A stretch of DNA of 64,000 nt from Megamerina dolium (Eukaryota > Arthropoda > Insecta > Diptera > Megamerinidae): contig OY978525.1 in NCBI GenBank assembly GCA_963854835.1, forward strand, positions 117,627,018 through 117,691,017, written 5' to 3'. The notes beneath the pieces are model-generated. The model was not told the origin of the DNA and made no database searches. It worked only from the letters and a program-made list of their open reading frames with translations. The position numbers and the translations under genes are program-made. Below, in pieces: positions 11,712-22,380 of this stretch (its first letter is position 1; every line of letters starts with the position of its first letter).

Positions 11712-13138
11712 TTATATATTTACAATGTGACCACTTAGAAGAATAGCCTCATCATTTCGAATGACAAAATGAAATGGATGATCAATGATTAATTGTATTT
11801 GACGTCGAAATAAATCACCAAAAGCTGCAAGAAAAAATTCAAATTTTTTATAATTAGCAAATCTCAATTATTTAGGTAGATACATACAAAATCCATCTGA
11901 ATAGGCATTGCCCTTTTCATCAATTTCCAGCACAGCTTTATGCTGTACATGGGTCACACATGTTGTTGATATGGTTGAAAACATGGTCTCAAATAAATTT
12001 GGAAATTTTGCAGTGCTAATAAATATATTAGCAAGACCAAGCTGTAAAAATTGCAAGTGTCATTTTGTGTGTGTGTGTGTGTGTGTGTAATTAACGAGGA
12101 GGCAAAAGCTCAAAAGCTCACCGTAGTCAATGGATATTTTAAGTCATCATTAAATTCAACATGAAATTTGGGTATGGATAAGGCAATTTTCCGTTCACTT
12201 AGCTGACGTTCCAGTGCATTTAAATCTTCGTGCAATAATTTCGCCTCCAATGTATATAGACCATCGAATTGATTTGGTATAAATATGAGCATTTTCAGAC
12301 CACTGTCATCGGCATAGGGTAATTCAATAACTTTTGCATTCAAACCATCTAGTTCAGCATATTTAAATTTGCTTGCAATAAACATTGCATCAACTAAACG
12401 ATGCGTATTGCGATCACTATGAAAATATAATTTCTCGGTGGCCTTTACATCGAAAACTTTTGCCCATGGAGCTTTGAATACAATTGCCGAAGCTAGTAAA
12501 AGTTGTGCACTATCAATTTGTAAATGATTCTGTGTGATTATATCGCCAATTGAATAATTGGTTTTCATCAAAAACCAATAATTGATTTTATCAACAGCTT
12601 TTGTAGCGGTTCGAAAATCCAATAGATCCGTTGCGATATCAAGTAAGTGAGCAGAATGTATGAACTCTTTTTGATAGCTTAGCATAAAACGCTCTTGTGC
12701 AAACAATCCATTTGCCAATTGTGCTTTTTGTGCAACATTCACTCGGGTTGAGCTTAGAAGTTTTGCCATTTCCAAAACAGCTGATTGTTTATTCGAAAAG
12801 CTTTGTAAGTGTAGTGCATTTCGTAATGCAATCGCTGTATCATCAGCTGATGCATAATAGAGCAGTGTCAAAGCACTCTGTATGAGTATGGGAGAGATGA
12901 GAATATTTTGTTGTTGATTCTCTAAGCCAACATTGGCTGAGAATTCTAAAGAGAATTTCTCATTGGATTCTTTAGCTGCCACACTACTCAATGGATCGAT
13001 TTGGGTAGACAAAAGAGCACTTTGTAGTTGTAGTAGCAGAAATATGCTGAGAACTAAAAAGATGATGATGTGAAATTTGTATTAATTGAATGAATTTGCA
13101 AAATTTGTTTTCTTACACTTACAACAATTCCTTTGCAT
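11712..13138 (-). CDS. Serpin 2, secreted, probably non-inhibitory (4 exons)
   Basis: Four exons, 13123-13138, 12122-13053, 11888-12041 and 11712-11824, join with GT-AG boundaries and phases 1, 0 and 1, giving 404 residues. The start MQRNCFLSIFLLLQLQSALL is a signal peptide. Serpin motifs visible are ILISPILIQSALTLLYYA, SAIVFKAPWAKVF, the LGLANIF start of exon 3 and a C-terminal IDHPFHFVIR with ILLSGHI. The hinge before the reactive loop reads EKGNAYSDGF instead of the EAGTEAAAA pattern, so it lacks the small residues needed for loop insertion. I infer a non-inhibitory serpin. It lies between serpin 1 and the necrotic-like gene with the same orientation and intron plan, so all three arose by tandem duplication. 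A (GT)n run (12067-12088) sits in intron 2. Confidence 0.92.
12067..12088. repeat. (GT)11 microsatellite in serpin 2 intron 2
   Basis: Perfect GT run about 30 bp from the exon 2 donor site. Confidence 0.9.
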
Positions 13139-13537
13139 ATTGCCGTAGATATTTGTAGATAATTTTTGAAACAAATTGTCAAAATGTAATTACTTGTAGT
13201 TGCTTGTTTGTTCTTATCATTCGTCGAATTAAATAACAACTAAATGTATGTACAATATTAATTCGTTGGCGAGTTGGTACGAATTCACAAAATATCAAAA
13301 CACACATTCATCATAAAATATGTTGTTTGTTAGCTTTAATTAAGAGTTTCCGTTGAAGCAATGTGAATAAAAAGCTTTTCATTTGTAAAATCAAACAACA
13401 ACAATGTACATAGTATAAAATCCATATAATTTTATTACATAGCAAAAACGATTTACAAAAACTAAATAAAACTTATTTTCAAACCTTGACAAGGCTTGTA
13501 GTATATATATATATATACATATGTATATGTGCTTATA
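13139..13537. other. Compact intergenic region between serpins
   Basis: Only about 400 bp separate the serpin 2 start codon from the necrotic-like stop codon, so the serpin 2 promoter must lie here or overlap the neighbour's 3' end. TTTATT at 13431-13436 (AATAAA on the minus strand) is a likely poly(A) signal for the necrotic-like gene, about 100 bases past its stop. Confidence 0.45.
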
Positions 13538-13669
13538 TTAAAATTTAACCACATGTCCTACAAAATACACTGTCTCAGGACCGATGATTGCAAACATAAA
13601 TGGATGATCAACCAGAAAATCAATTTGTTTTGGTCGCAATGATAATGGTACAATTTTGGCATCTGAAAA

Positions 13670-13700
<31 letters not shown>

Positions 13701-16700
13701 AAGAGATAGTGTCCAATATTTTATTTTATCACTTCATAAATAACTTACATGATGATGCTGCTGCCTCCGATCCAGCTTCATTCACATTAATGAATGCTTT
13801 GTGTTGTACTTTTGAGATGCGAACACGTTCACTTTCAAAGAAACCGCTCAATTCAGCATTATCGGTGAATAGTTGCTGTATGCCAAGCTGTAATTGAAAG
13901 AAAACAATTTTAATAACTTATATAAAAGTTACTACAATCAGTTTAATAAGGACAACTAATCAATATCCAAAGAATTTCAATTGAGCTTGGGGGGGGAAAC
14001 TGGGTAGACTTCAGAAGAAAGAAAATAAATGAGTTCAAAATTCAAAAATTCAAACAAATGAGAAAAAAATGGGCATACAATTTCACAGTTGCTCAACAGT
14101 CGCCCCAGAGTGGTTAGATCTAAAACCCAACCGCATTAATTTTTACTTCCGAAGAGTTTTTCACAAACATACTTATCCCATACCTATCCCCTACCTTGCA
14201 TTTCATTAAAATTCGGAAACCTTGGAGAGGTAACATTTATTACTATTAGATTAGAACCACACTCATTTTGCTCGTCTACATTTTTTCCAAACATATTCAC
14301 CTCCTATCTTCACGTTTTAGGAGGGCTTTCCCACAAAATCGATTCAAAAAAACTCATTAAAATCAGAAAGAAAGAAAGAAAACAATTTTAATCGTTTACA
14401 ATTACTTAATGAGGACAGCTAATCAATATCCAAAGAATTTCAATTGAACTCGGGGAAAACTGGATAGAATTCACCAAGCCCGAATTTGATAATGTGCGAG
14501 CCAACAAATTGTTGGTTTGGAATGGAGCCAAATGGTATCAATTCGAGTTAAAAATCCAAACAAATGACACAAAAATGGAAACAATAATCTTACAGTTGCT
14601 TAGCAATCACCTCTAGAAGAAGTCTATAATCGACACCTTAGAAGTATCAAAAATAACACTGAACACTACTGATTTTTGCTTACCAAAATTTTTCCCAAAC
14701 AAATACATCCCCTAGGTAAGATTAGGTTATGTTGCTGCCCACTCACTCTGAGAGGACACACCTAGGACAGAAAGGACCATTGTGATACCACGGAGCTTCT
14801 CTTCCAATACTGTTGAGCATATTAAATTCGGACAGCATTAGAAGGGACCTATTTATATTAGCCGGTTCCGAATGGCAGAACCCTTGTGACATCACTTCAA
14901 CTTAATTGTGTCACAGAACTCTTTTAAGAAGCATTTTTGGCAAAGTATTACTGCCGGAAAAATTGCCAATTCTTACCGGCAGGTCGATACCATTCGAAAG
15001 ATTCGATCTTTTCGATATTAGATTTTATTATGCTTCAGCCGGAGATTGAACTCTACATCCCTTATCTCCACGTTTTATCGGGGCTCTCCTACAAAATCGA
15101 TACAAAACCACATTAAAATTAGAAAATATCCCGATAGGCGTTGAAGTTTCGGCTTTAGAAAGGTTAAATGTAACGTCGGCCTCATTAATTTTTCCATATT
15201 CAAATTTTATTAGAACAGTCTTACCCCTTAGCTATGCTCTTTAGAGGGGCTGCCGTAAAAAAAAATTAGGTTCTTATAAAATTTGCTCATATCGTTACCA
15301 TGAGAGAGCTTCGAAATTAAATATATCACCGACACCTATTCATTTATGCTATCTAACATTTTTGCTGAAGGTAATAACTTCTTAGCTCTACCTCTTAAAA
15401 GTGCTACAAGAGGACACGCATAACAAAATATAACTCAGTTCGCTTAGAAGATATGAATTTTCGATGAATGAAAAGTTTAGCAAGTCATGTGACTCATTCA
15501 AGCCTCAAATTGGAATTTTGCCAAAAAAAAAAAAACACCTTTGCGAGCCGCACTCACCTTTCTCAATGGTTCCAGCATATCCAATTCAAATTCTATTTCA
15601 AATTTTGGTAATCGTACAATTACAGATTCTGTTTTCAATTTACTGGCAATTGCAGTCAAATCTATATCACGTAAACGTTCTTCTACCGCACTCAAACCGT
15701 TCATATCATCGGGTAATATTATCAACATTGACATATCGGAATTTAGATATGGTATTGCCATAATTTTGGCTTGCAAATCAGAAAATTCAGCATATGGATA
15801 AAAATCATCATTGAACATCATATCCACTGGTATTGTGTGTTGTTTATTCACGTAGAATCGCTGTGTCTCAGTATCAGAGGTGGAAAATTCTTGAGACCAT
15901 TTCGCTTTGAAATATATTGCATTCACTAGAATTGCCTGGGTCTCCGAAGTTAAGGTGGCGGCATCGATTAAATTCTCGATACGATTTTGTGTAACATTTG
16001 ATATCCATTTATTGATTTTCTCAGCTGCCACATTCGATTTGGCAAAATTGATGGCTTCGGGAGTGACTTGAAAGAATTGTTGACCAAAACTGTTCTCACA
16101 TGCGGACAGATTTGAATTGTAATACATTTTATTTGCCATTACAAGTCGTGTTGTGTCATTTGCAGGGCTCGTTGTCGATGTTTGCATCTCTTCGAGCAAA
16201 TGCTTAAATTGACTAGCAGTTGATTTTTTATTCTCTGGTATCTCTAATGATTTATACAATTCTTGGGCCGTTTTTCCCTCAGCACCCATATAGATGTATG
16301 CTAAAAGAGTTTGAATCGATAGCGGTGAATAAATAACATTTACGTTTGGATTTGTTGGACCGATCAATTGAAAGAGTTTTGTACTAAAATGTTCAGAATT
16401 TGCCTGAGTCGAACCGTGATCATTGAATATATTCACTCGTGAGCATGTCGTCGTCGTCGGCGTCGTCGTCGTCGCCGTCGTATACTCTGCGGAGTCTTGT
16501 GGAAATATTATCGGAGAGCTTGTTGCAGCTGATTGCACATTGTGTTGCGAATTCCATCGTTGTGATGTGGCAGTAACTGTTGTATTTGTTGTTTTCGGGT
16601 CAGCCAGCGAATTTAATTGCCTCTGTTGTCGCTCTTGTTGCTGCAGACGTTCCTCCTCTTGCTGTTGTAATTGTTGTTTCACCTGTTGCTGCTGTATATA

Positions 16701-16837
16701 GTCATTATTTTGATATGCATATTGCTTTTGTGTTTGTGCCTGCTGCAGCTGTTGTTGTTGCTGAAGCTGCTGCGATCGATATTGTATGTATGCATCACGT
16801 GAATTAACCGCAGCAGCGCAACCAAATAGTAATAAGA
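13538..16837 (-). CDS. nec: Necrotic-like serpin with Gln/Thr-rich N-terminal extension
   Basis: Necrotic is a haemolymph serpin that restrains the protease cascade activating Toll in Drosophila. The supported exons here are 15558-16837, 13749-13887 and 13538-13662, GT-AG with phases 0 and 1. The large exon opens at a strong acceptor (TTTTTGTAG) in phase 1, completing a hydrophobic LLLFGCAAA segment. After it come about 60 Gln-rich residues, a Thr-rich stretch (TTATTTTPTTTT), then the serpin body with VIYSPLSIQTLLAYIYMGAE and VNAIYFKAKW. The hinge is canonical (EAGSEAAASS) and the loop runs on to IVPLSLRP, placing Leu-Ser at P1-P1'. The C terminus has DHPFMFAI and VYFVGHV. The Gln-rich extension, the Leu-Ser bond and the three-serpin cluster support necrotic (Spn43Ac). 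The first coding exon is unresolved: see the candidate at 16890-16950. Confidence 0.85.
13679..13700. repeat. (GA)11 microsatellite near the 3' end of the necrotic-like intron 3
   Basis: Perfect GA run 17 bases from the last exon. On the coding (minus) strand it is a (TC)n tract just upstream of the acceptor and may serve as polypyrimidine tract. Confidence 0.9.
13888..15557 (-). repeat. Degenerate tandem duplication in necrotic-like intron 2
   Basis: Two diverged units of roughly 470 bp sit side by side. Shared blocks include CAATATCCAAAGAATTTCAA (near 13962 and 14426), then CAAACAAATGA and CAGTTGCT. ACGTTTTA followed by a TACAAAATCGAT-like block recurs near 14312 and 15072. A possible third, weaker unit follows at 15200-15280. 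The second unit is split by SINE copy 2. Confidence 0.6.
14715..15054 (-). mobile_element. tRNA-derived SINE, copy 2 (antisense-coded)
   Basis: This is the inverse of the SINE at 10812 and 21300. The tRNA-like B-box end (TTCAATCTCCGG on the minus strand) is at the right and the 3' end at the left. The flanks TACATCCCCTA (14704-14714) and TACATCCCTTA (15055-15065) are a near-perfect target duplication, so the whole inserted unit is defined. It interrupts the duplicated intron sequence of the necrotic-like gene. Confidence 0.8.
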
Positions 16838-16889
16838 CTACAAAAAGAGTACAGAGTAGAAATACACAATTATTTCTGAGAAATATTAC

Positions 16890-16950
16890 AAAAATGTTCA
16901 AAAGAAATTAGTACAAAAAGAAAAGCGAAGAGCAAAAGAAGAGAGTACAT
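16890..16950 (-). CDS. nec: Candidate first coding exon of the necrotic-like serpin
   Basis: An ATG at 16948-16950 opens MYSLLLLFAFLFVLISFEHF, a signal-peptide-like sequence. A GT at 16888-16889 would end the exon in phase 1 and join the acceptor at 16838-16839, removing an unusually short 52-nt intron. The frame without splicing stops after six more codons. The result would be a 534-residue preprotein. The donor (T|GTAATA) is weak, and the real exon could lie further upstream, so this is a proposal only. Confidence 0.4.
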
Positions 16951-18594
16951 GGGATCGATGATCGTGCAATGATCCTCAATGAGATTGTGAGATTAATAAA
17001 CCTTTTAAAGTGTTGACTCTCTTCTCTTACTGACGTCATTCGTAATTATTCGTTTGACTCATATCGATTATAGTATTCAAAACACAAAAGCTGCCACTGA
17101 GTTTGTGACACCTGTAAGGCAGGCAAGCGCCATATTATTGATCAGAATGACCTTCTAAGTGGTGTTCACTATCGAACTGAAAGTCGGCATATGAAACTTG
17201 TTTTACAAATGAAAGAAAAATACCGAAAATCAGTGTAATCAGTTGAAAGCCGCATGTACTTTTCATACAAAAATGTTTTTGAATCGATTTTTGCGCTAGA
17301 AAATATAAAGATATTGATCTGAAATTTGGGCACACGAGATTATTTTCACCAAAGAATGAACGAGTTCAAGAACGAATATAATCGGATGCCAATCAGGCAT
17401 ACCTTCCATACAAAAGTATGTTTTCGCATAGAACTTAGCTTTTCTGCCTTTTTTCGATATATAAGCAGCTGCATAGTTGCAGTTGTTGTGCAAAATTTCA
17501 ATGCAAAAATATTTTTCTTACAAAATTTCCACTGCATTTTATATATTATTTGTTGTTATTTTGTATCTTCTCTTGCAACAATTTCCACCAGTTCACAATA
17601 CGTTTACACGTATGTATATATTTATAGTACACTTGAGTGTATGTAAATAGATACTATTTATTGGTAAAATGTTTAAAATATTCAAAATACTATTTATAAT
17701 TAAATATTTATATATACACTTGATTTCTGTTTCACCATTCAAATTATACTGAAATAGATTTTGCAGATATTCTTAAATTAAAACTGAGCTTTATTTTCGA
17801 GAGATTCAATCACTGAATGAAATTGATATGTATTAGTGAGAGCAAAGTCGCTATGAGATGAGCATGAGAATATGGAGAGTGAATACGAGTATGTGCAGAG
17901 TATATACATATATGAGCAGGTGTTATAAACCGTTGACTATGCGCTACTTTTCGATAATATTATATTGATTTTAATGATTAACTTATTTATTTAGTAAAAG
18001 CTTCAACAATATTGTTACAGAGATTTATTTATTAATTATTCTCCTCAGTAAATGGAAGATATGTTCAAGTATGGGCCCTAAAAATTTTGTTTATATCTTA
18101 AATTTTAGTAGAGACTATAATGCCTTTAAAATAAAATCGACTGATAAAATTGAAAAACAGGAATTGTAATCATTATCCTGAACATCTAACCAATGAGTGA
18201 ACTCCCAAATGTTCTACAATATTTGAACCGTCATAATACTTTACAAAAAACAACAAAAACGTCAAGCAAATTCTACTACTATTTTTAAAATAAAAATTTC
18301 CATAGAATTCGAGAAAAGTAGTGCTTTTGCTCGATCAGGTCAAATTTTCGAGATAAGCTGGCAAACTCGAAAAAATCCGCCCTAACGGTACATCCACCGA
18401 TAATAAATTCGTAAACACCCTGTTAAGTGCTCACAAAAGACAGCCTCTAATAATTTTTTGTTGTACAAGATAAAAAAAAACGCTAATGTTAAGCTATTGT
18501 TCATCCAAATCGTATGGTTGGTTTTTTTACAACAGGAATAAATATGAATAACAAATTGATTTTTTCACATTAAAATAAATTTTTTTGTCTTGAG

Positions 18595-18598
<4 letters not shown>
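16951..18598. other. Upstream flank of the serpin cluster
   Basis: AT-rich, non-coding. No gene recognised. If the proposed first exon is right, the promoter of the necrotic-like gene lies here. I see no convincing core promoter or NF-kB site by eye. Confidence 0.35.

Positions 18599-18629
<31 letters not shown>
18599..18629. repeat. (TC)n microsatellite
   Basis: An uninterrupted CT/TC run of about 31 bases immediately beside the stop codon of a LINE relic. On the minus strand it reads as a (GA)n tail and may be the LINE's 3' terminal microsatellite. Confidence 0.85.
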
Positions 18630-18632
<3 letters not shown>

Positions 18633-18634
18633 CT

Positions 18635-18835
18635 TCACAGTCCAGGGTGGACCATAGCTTCACCAACAACTCTTCTCCAGTTTGTTGTCTCTCTCGATTC
18701 CTCTCTACAATTTCGAACATTCATCGTATTCAGGTCTGCTTCCACATCGTTAAGGTATATTTTTCATGGCCGGCCCCTCTTTCTTCCACCAATCGGACGA
18801 AGTGCAAGCAATTTCTTCTAGATTCTTTCAGATGA
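18635..18835 (-). pseudogene. C-terminal relic of a LINE reverse transcriptase protein
   Basis: The minus strand reads RKRGRP, then YLNDVEADLNTMNVRNCREE, then TTNWRRVVGEAMVHPGL and a stop at 18635-18637. This matches the well-known C-terminal pattern (RGRP...W.DDV..DL..M.V.NW....) of many insect LINE polymerase proteins. The upstream part is shifted to another frame. Only the last 65 or so codons survive. Confidence 0.7.
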
Positions 18836-19104
18836 AAGTCGTATTATATGGCCTTTCCATCCAATGTAATCGCTAGAAACTTTTTAGCTGTTCCATCTAG
18901 TACAAAATTTCGAAAATTTTAAACATACTTACATCCAAATCGGTAAAGTGTTCATAGAGTTGAAAATCGTGCACAAAACCAATTTTCCTATACAAAACAT
19001 TTAAGAGAATCAATGCATTTAAATAAGAAAAAAATTGCAATTTCTTTCAATTTATTTACTTTTTTTTTTTTTAATATTTTTTAACGTTTATTCATGTGTA
19101 CTGA

Positions 19105-19440
19105 TTCACAAATGCATGTTTTTCCTGCATTTTTTTTATAAAGGGCTGGATCGATTTCTTTTATAAGAGTCCAGCAGTAGTCTCCCTTTATATTATGAAC
19201 CCAGTAGCTCTAATATCTTCTCTCTATATCCATAATATCCTGATGGAATCTTTCGCCTTGTTCGTTGTTTTTAGCTCCAAGATTTGGTGGTGAAAAATCT
19301 AAATGATTGAATGCAGAAAATGTATTTTTAAGGACATATTTGCACCAAATCGTTTGTAATTTCGCAACAAGCTGTGTATGATTTCTCGAAATGAACGCAT
19401 CACTTCTATTAAATCATATATCTTCCATACAGAATTACTA
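19105..19440 (-). pseudogene. Relic of the GERFHQD conserved arthropod protein family
   Basis: The minus strand reads IYDLIEVMRSFREIIHSLL, then (after a one-base frameshift near 19325) FSPPNLGAKNNEQGERFHQD, then an in-frame stop in DIERRY*SYWVHN, then KGDYCWTLIKEIDPALYK. I recognise the LGA..NE.GERFHQD and DYCW.L.R patterns from an uncharacterised protein family that is widely multiplied in arthropod genomes and often treated as transposon-associated. The frameshift, the stop and the truncation show this copy is dead. Function is unknown. Confidence 0.65.
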
Positions 19441-21299
19441 TTTTACTAGAATTACTATGGTTTTATTATATACTGTTTGAAATGCGACGTTCACGATTTA
19501 TATATTATTTGTATGTATTTCATAAAATTATATCTTTCTTTCTTTCTTCTATATGCCTCGGATAAAATTATATCATAAATAAAAATTTTCTTGATGATTA
19601 TATTTTGATGCTGAGAAATTAAAATATAATTTGGGTTAAATTTTTTTGCTTAATAATAAATATGAATTTTGATATTGTTTGTTTGAATTATCAATGGAAA
19701 ACCTAATCGTACTTTTTTTTATAAAGTGAGAAGAGTGTCTTTTTTAAATATGTGCAATGTAAATGTCATTTTACGCTCTGCTTTGAGTCCGGTTTTTAAA
19801 ATTTCCATCTTTTTTATTTATTACAATTGGCATTAACACCTTTGAAGTACCTTGACAAAGACTGTAGTCTTGTCATTAGCGTTAAATTTGGACATGGTAT
19901 CTACTATTATTAACCGGTTCCCAATGATATCGCTTTTTCTGAGCTCTTCTACTGGGCAATTTCAGATATTCATTGTTAAAATGAAGAAACGTTTCTCTGT
20001 TTGCCAACCATCCACTAAGAACTGGACTAAGACAATAATTAATATATTTCATATATTTTGCTTGGTTATTTCATTATTTTTATTTTTTATATTTTTAGGC
20101 TGTTTTCAGTCAATTTCAACGGCCAAATATACGCATTAGTGATATTTTAGCTGACCCATCGAATTATATGTTTCGCAATAGATCTACTGTAGCGTATTTC
20201 CTTAACTCAGAATTTTCTTCGTTCTCATTATTTACTCATTATAATCACACGTATCACATATGTATCTCTCGTTCTCTCACTCTCTCGCTAGCACTCTTTT
20301 GTACATTCTCTCTTGTAATTGATTATTTGTATATGGTTGAGAGGCAGCTTACATACAATACAAATTCTTGTTTATAACGAAAAAGTCCGGTTTTTAACAT
20401 TTGTTGGGATTTTTTTTTTTATTGCATGAGTATGACAATATGCACGAGTAGGTATGAATTGTAAAAATAAAAATTAAATAAAATAATTTCTTTTTTTTTT
20501 TTAAATTTAAATAAAGCAAAAAATACGAAACGAGCATTTTTGCTCTCAATTTATATCATTCTCATATGCACTTATATTGCAATGATACCAAACACATGCA
20601 TGTAATTAAGGTGATTCCGTGAAAGAGTGTTAAATAGTATATATTTATACATTTGGATACTCGATTATTTACTGGATTGTAAAATGACTGATTTATATCA
20701 GCTAATTGCAAAAAATTCATTTTCATTTCATATTATGCCAAATAAATTGCATCTATTATTTTTAATGCTTTAAATTTATATTCATTAAGTATTGTAGATA
20801 TTAATATTAGTTATAAAAATGATTTCAAGATTAAATCATAAAAATCATAGCATTTTAAATGTACATATGTAGGTTTATCAAAAATTATTGAAAAAAAAAT
20901 TTTTTTTTTTTATTAAATAAAATGTATTTCTCTTTTATGATTAATTTACTGCACACGTATTTTTGGACATTTTTTTAAGAAAGGGAATTTTTTATACCAA
21001 AAAATGTTGATTTTTTTTTTTTTTGCATGTACTTATTATTCAATTACTGTCACATAATAATGAAAAAAGAATTATTTTATGTAAAACAGAAAATAACCAT
21101 AAAAAAGTCCTTCCAATGAAATAACTTTGCTCATCAACTTGTTTTTACTTTTGGTTCTCAGAACAGAAAATGAATAGTTTCTTTTAACTGACATGCAATT
21201 TGGTGATAAATGAATATTTTTCTAATTGCATAAGACACAAATGGTGATGCATGAAATAGCTTTTGTTGTATTATGTACTTTTGTACGGGTTAAAGCTTT
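19441..21299. other. AT-rich spacer, nothing recognised
   Basis: Long homopolymer runs and short CT-rich patches (20265-20330), but no gene, inverted ends or recognisable transposon motif. Confidence 0.35.
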
Positions 21300-21588
21300 T
21301 TCGAACGGTACCCACGTGTCGGCAAGAATTGTGCAATTTTTCCGGCAGTAACAATTTGCCAAAAATGCTTCTTAAAAAAGAGCTCTGTGACAAAACTTGA
21401 TCACAGGGTTCTGCCGTTCGGAGCCGGCTAATATAAGTAGGATCGTTCTAATGTTGTCCAAATTTAATACGTACAACAGTATTGGAAGAGAAGCTTGGTG
21501 GTCTCACAATGGGCTTTTGTGGGCTTTTGTGTATATCATCTCAGAGAGAGGGCAGCCACAATAATCTAACCTAACCTAACCTAACCTA
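21300..21588 (+). mobile_element. tRNA-derived SINE, copy 3 (5'-truncated, with tail)
   Basis: It starts within the body (TTCGAACGGTACCCACGTGT) without the tRNA-like head, and ends CAGCCACAATAATC followed by a TAACC repeat (about 21565-21587). That terminal repeat defines the 3' tail of the family. The truncation point matches target-primed integration of an incomplete copy. Confidence 0.75.
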
Positions 21589-22380
21589 TAGCTCAAACGC
21601 CCTTCTGCACATTTGTTTTAGAGCTTGATGACACGAGCTTAAACTTTATGACTGACATACGTGTTGATATAATTCATCTATTGATCTAATAATTTAGAAG
21701 AACTTTCTCTGAACGTCTTTTCGAAATTCACTATCAGTTTCGTTCAACATTTGGCAAGTACTGAGAAGTGGCCCATATCTCACAGAAACCACACTTATTT
21801 TAAAAGATTCTTTACTATTATCTTTCAATCGTTAGTCACTACCAAATGCAAATAAATTCAATTACTAATTTTTATACAAATATCTCTAGGAGTACAAAAT
21901 ATGCCTTACACTAAATGTACACTTGACTTGCCAACATTTTTCCAAAACCAAATAAGTATAAGTAATATTTTGTCAGAGTTGTCTTAGGCAGAAATATATT
22001 TGGGTTACTTCTCAGAGCTTTGGGAACTAATTACAGTGTGATTCACGATAGGAAATAGATGGGAAAAAATTAAAAAATTCTACTTCGTTTGATCTATTTG
22101 CATCGGATGCTTTATGCTGTTCCCTTGGCTAATGTACAACATGCACAACAATATGATAATTCGGGCGCATGTGAGGTGAAGTGAAGTGAAAGAGGTTGGC
22201 ACGACAAGAACCAGAGCACTCAGTTAAACAACCATTACACCCAAATTCAGAAAAAGAACAGAAAGAATGGATAGAGTAGAGAATATTACGCTACCTCAAA
22301 CTTCCTAGTACTCTTATGGAATCTAAGAAGATCGGATAGAGGGAGCGACTGAACTTCCAGGCATACTGTGGCTCAAATTT
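21589..22380. other. Spacer, nothing recognised
   Basis: Of mixed composition, with no coding signal or repeat structure that I can name. Confidence 0.3.

Noticed and set aside
12110..13012. Taking the serpin body exons as complete genes starting at internal TTG codons
   Set aside because: Upstream acceptors and 16-base first exons with ATG and signal peptides give better, phase-consistent gene models for serpins 1 and 2.
16423..16807. Cys/Val-rich open frames on the plus strand
   Set aside because: They are the antisense of the CAG/CAA-coded Gln-rich and Thr-rich region of the necrotic-like serpin.
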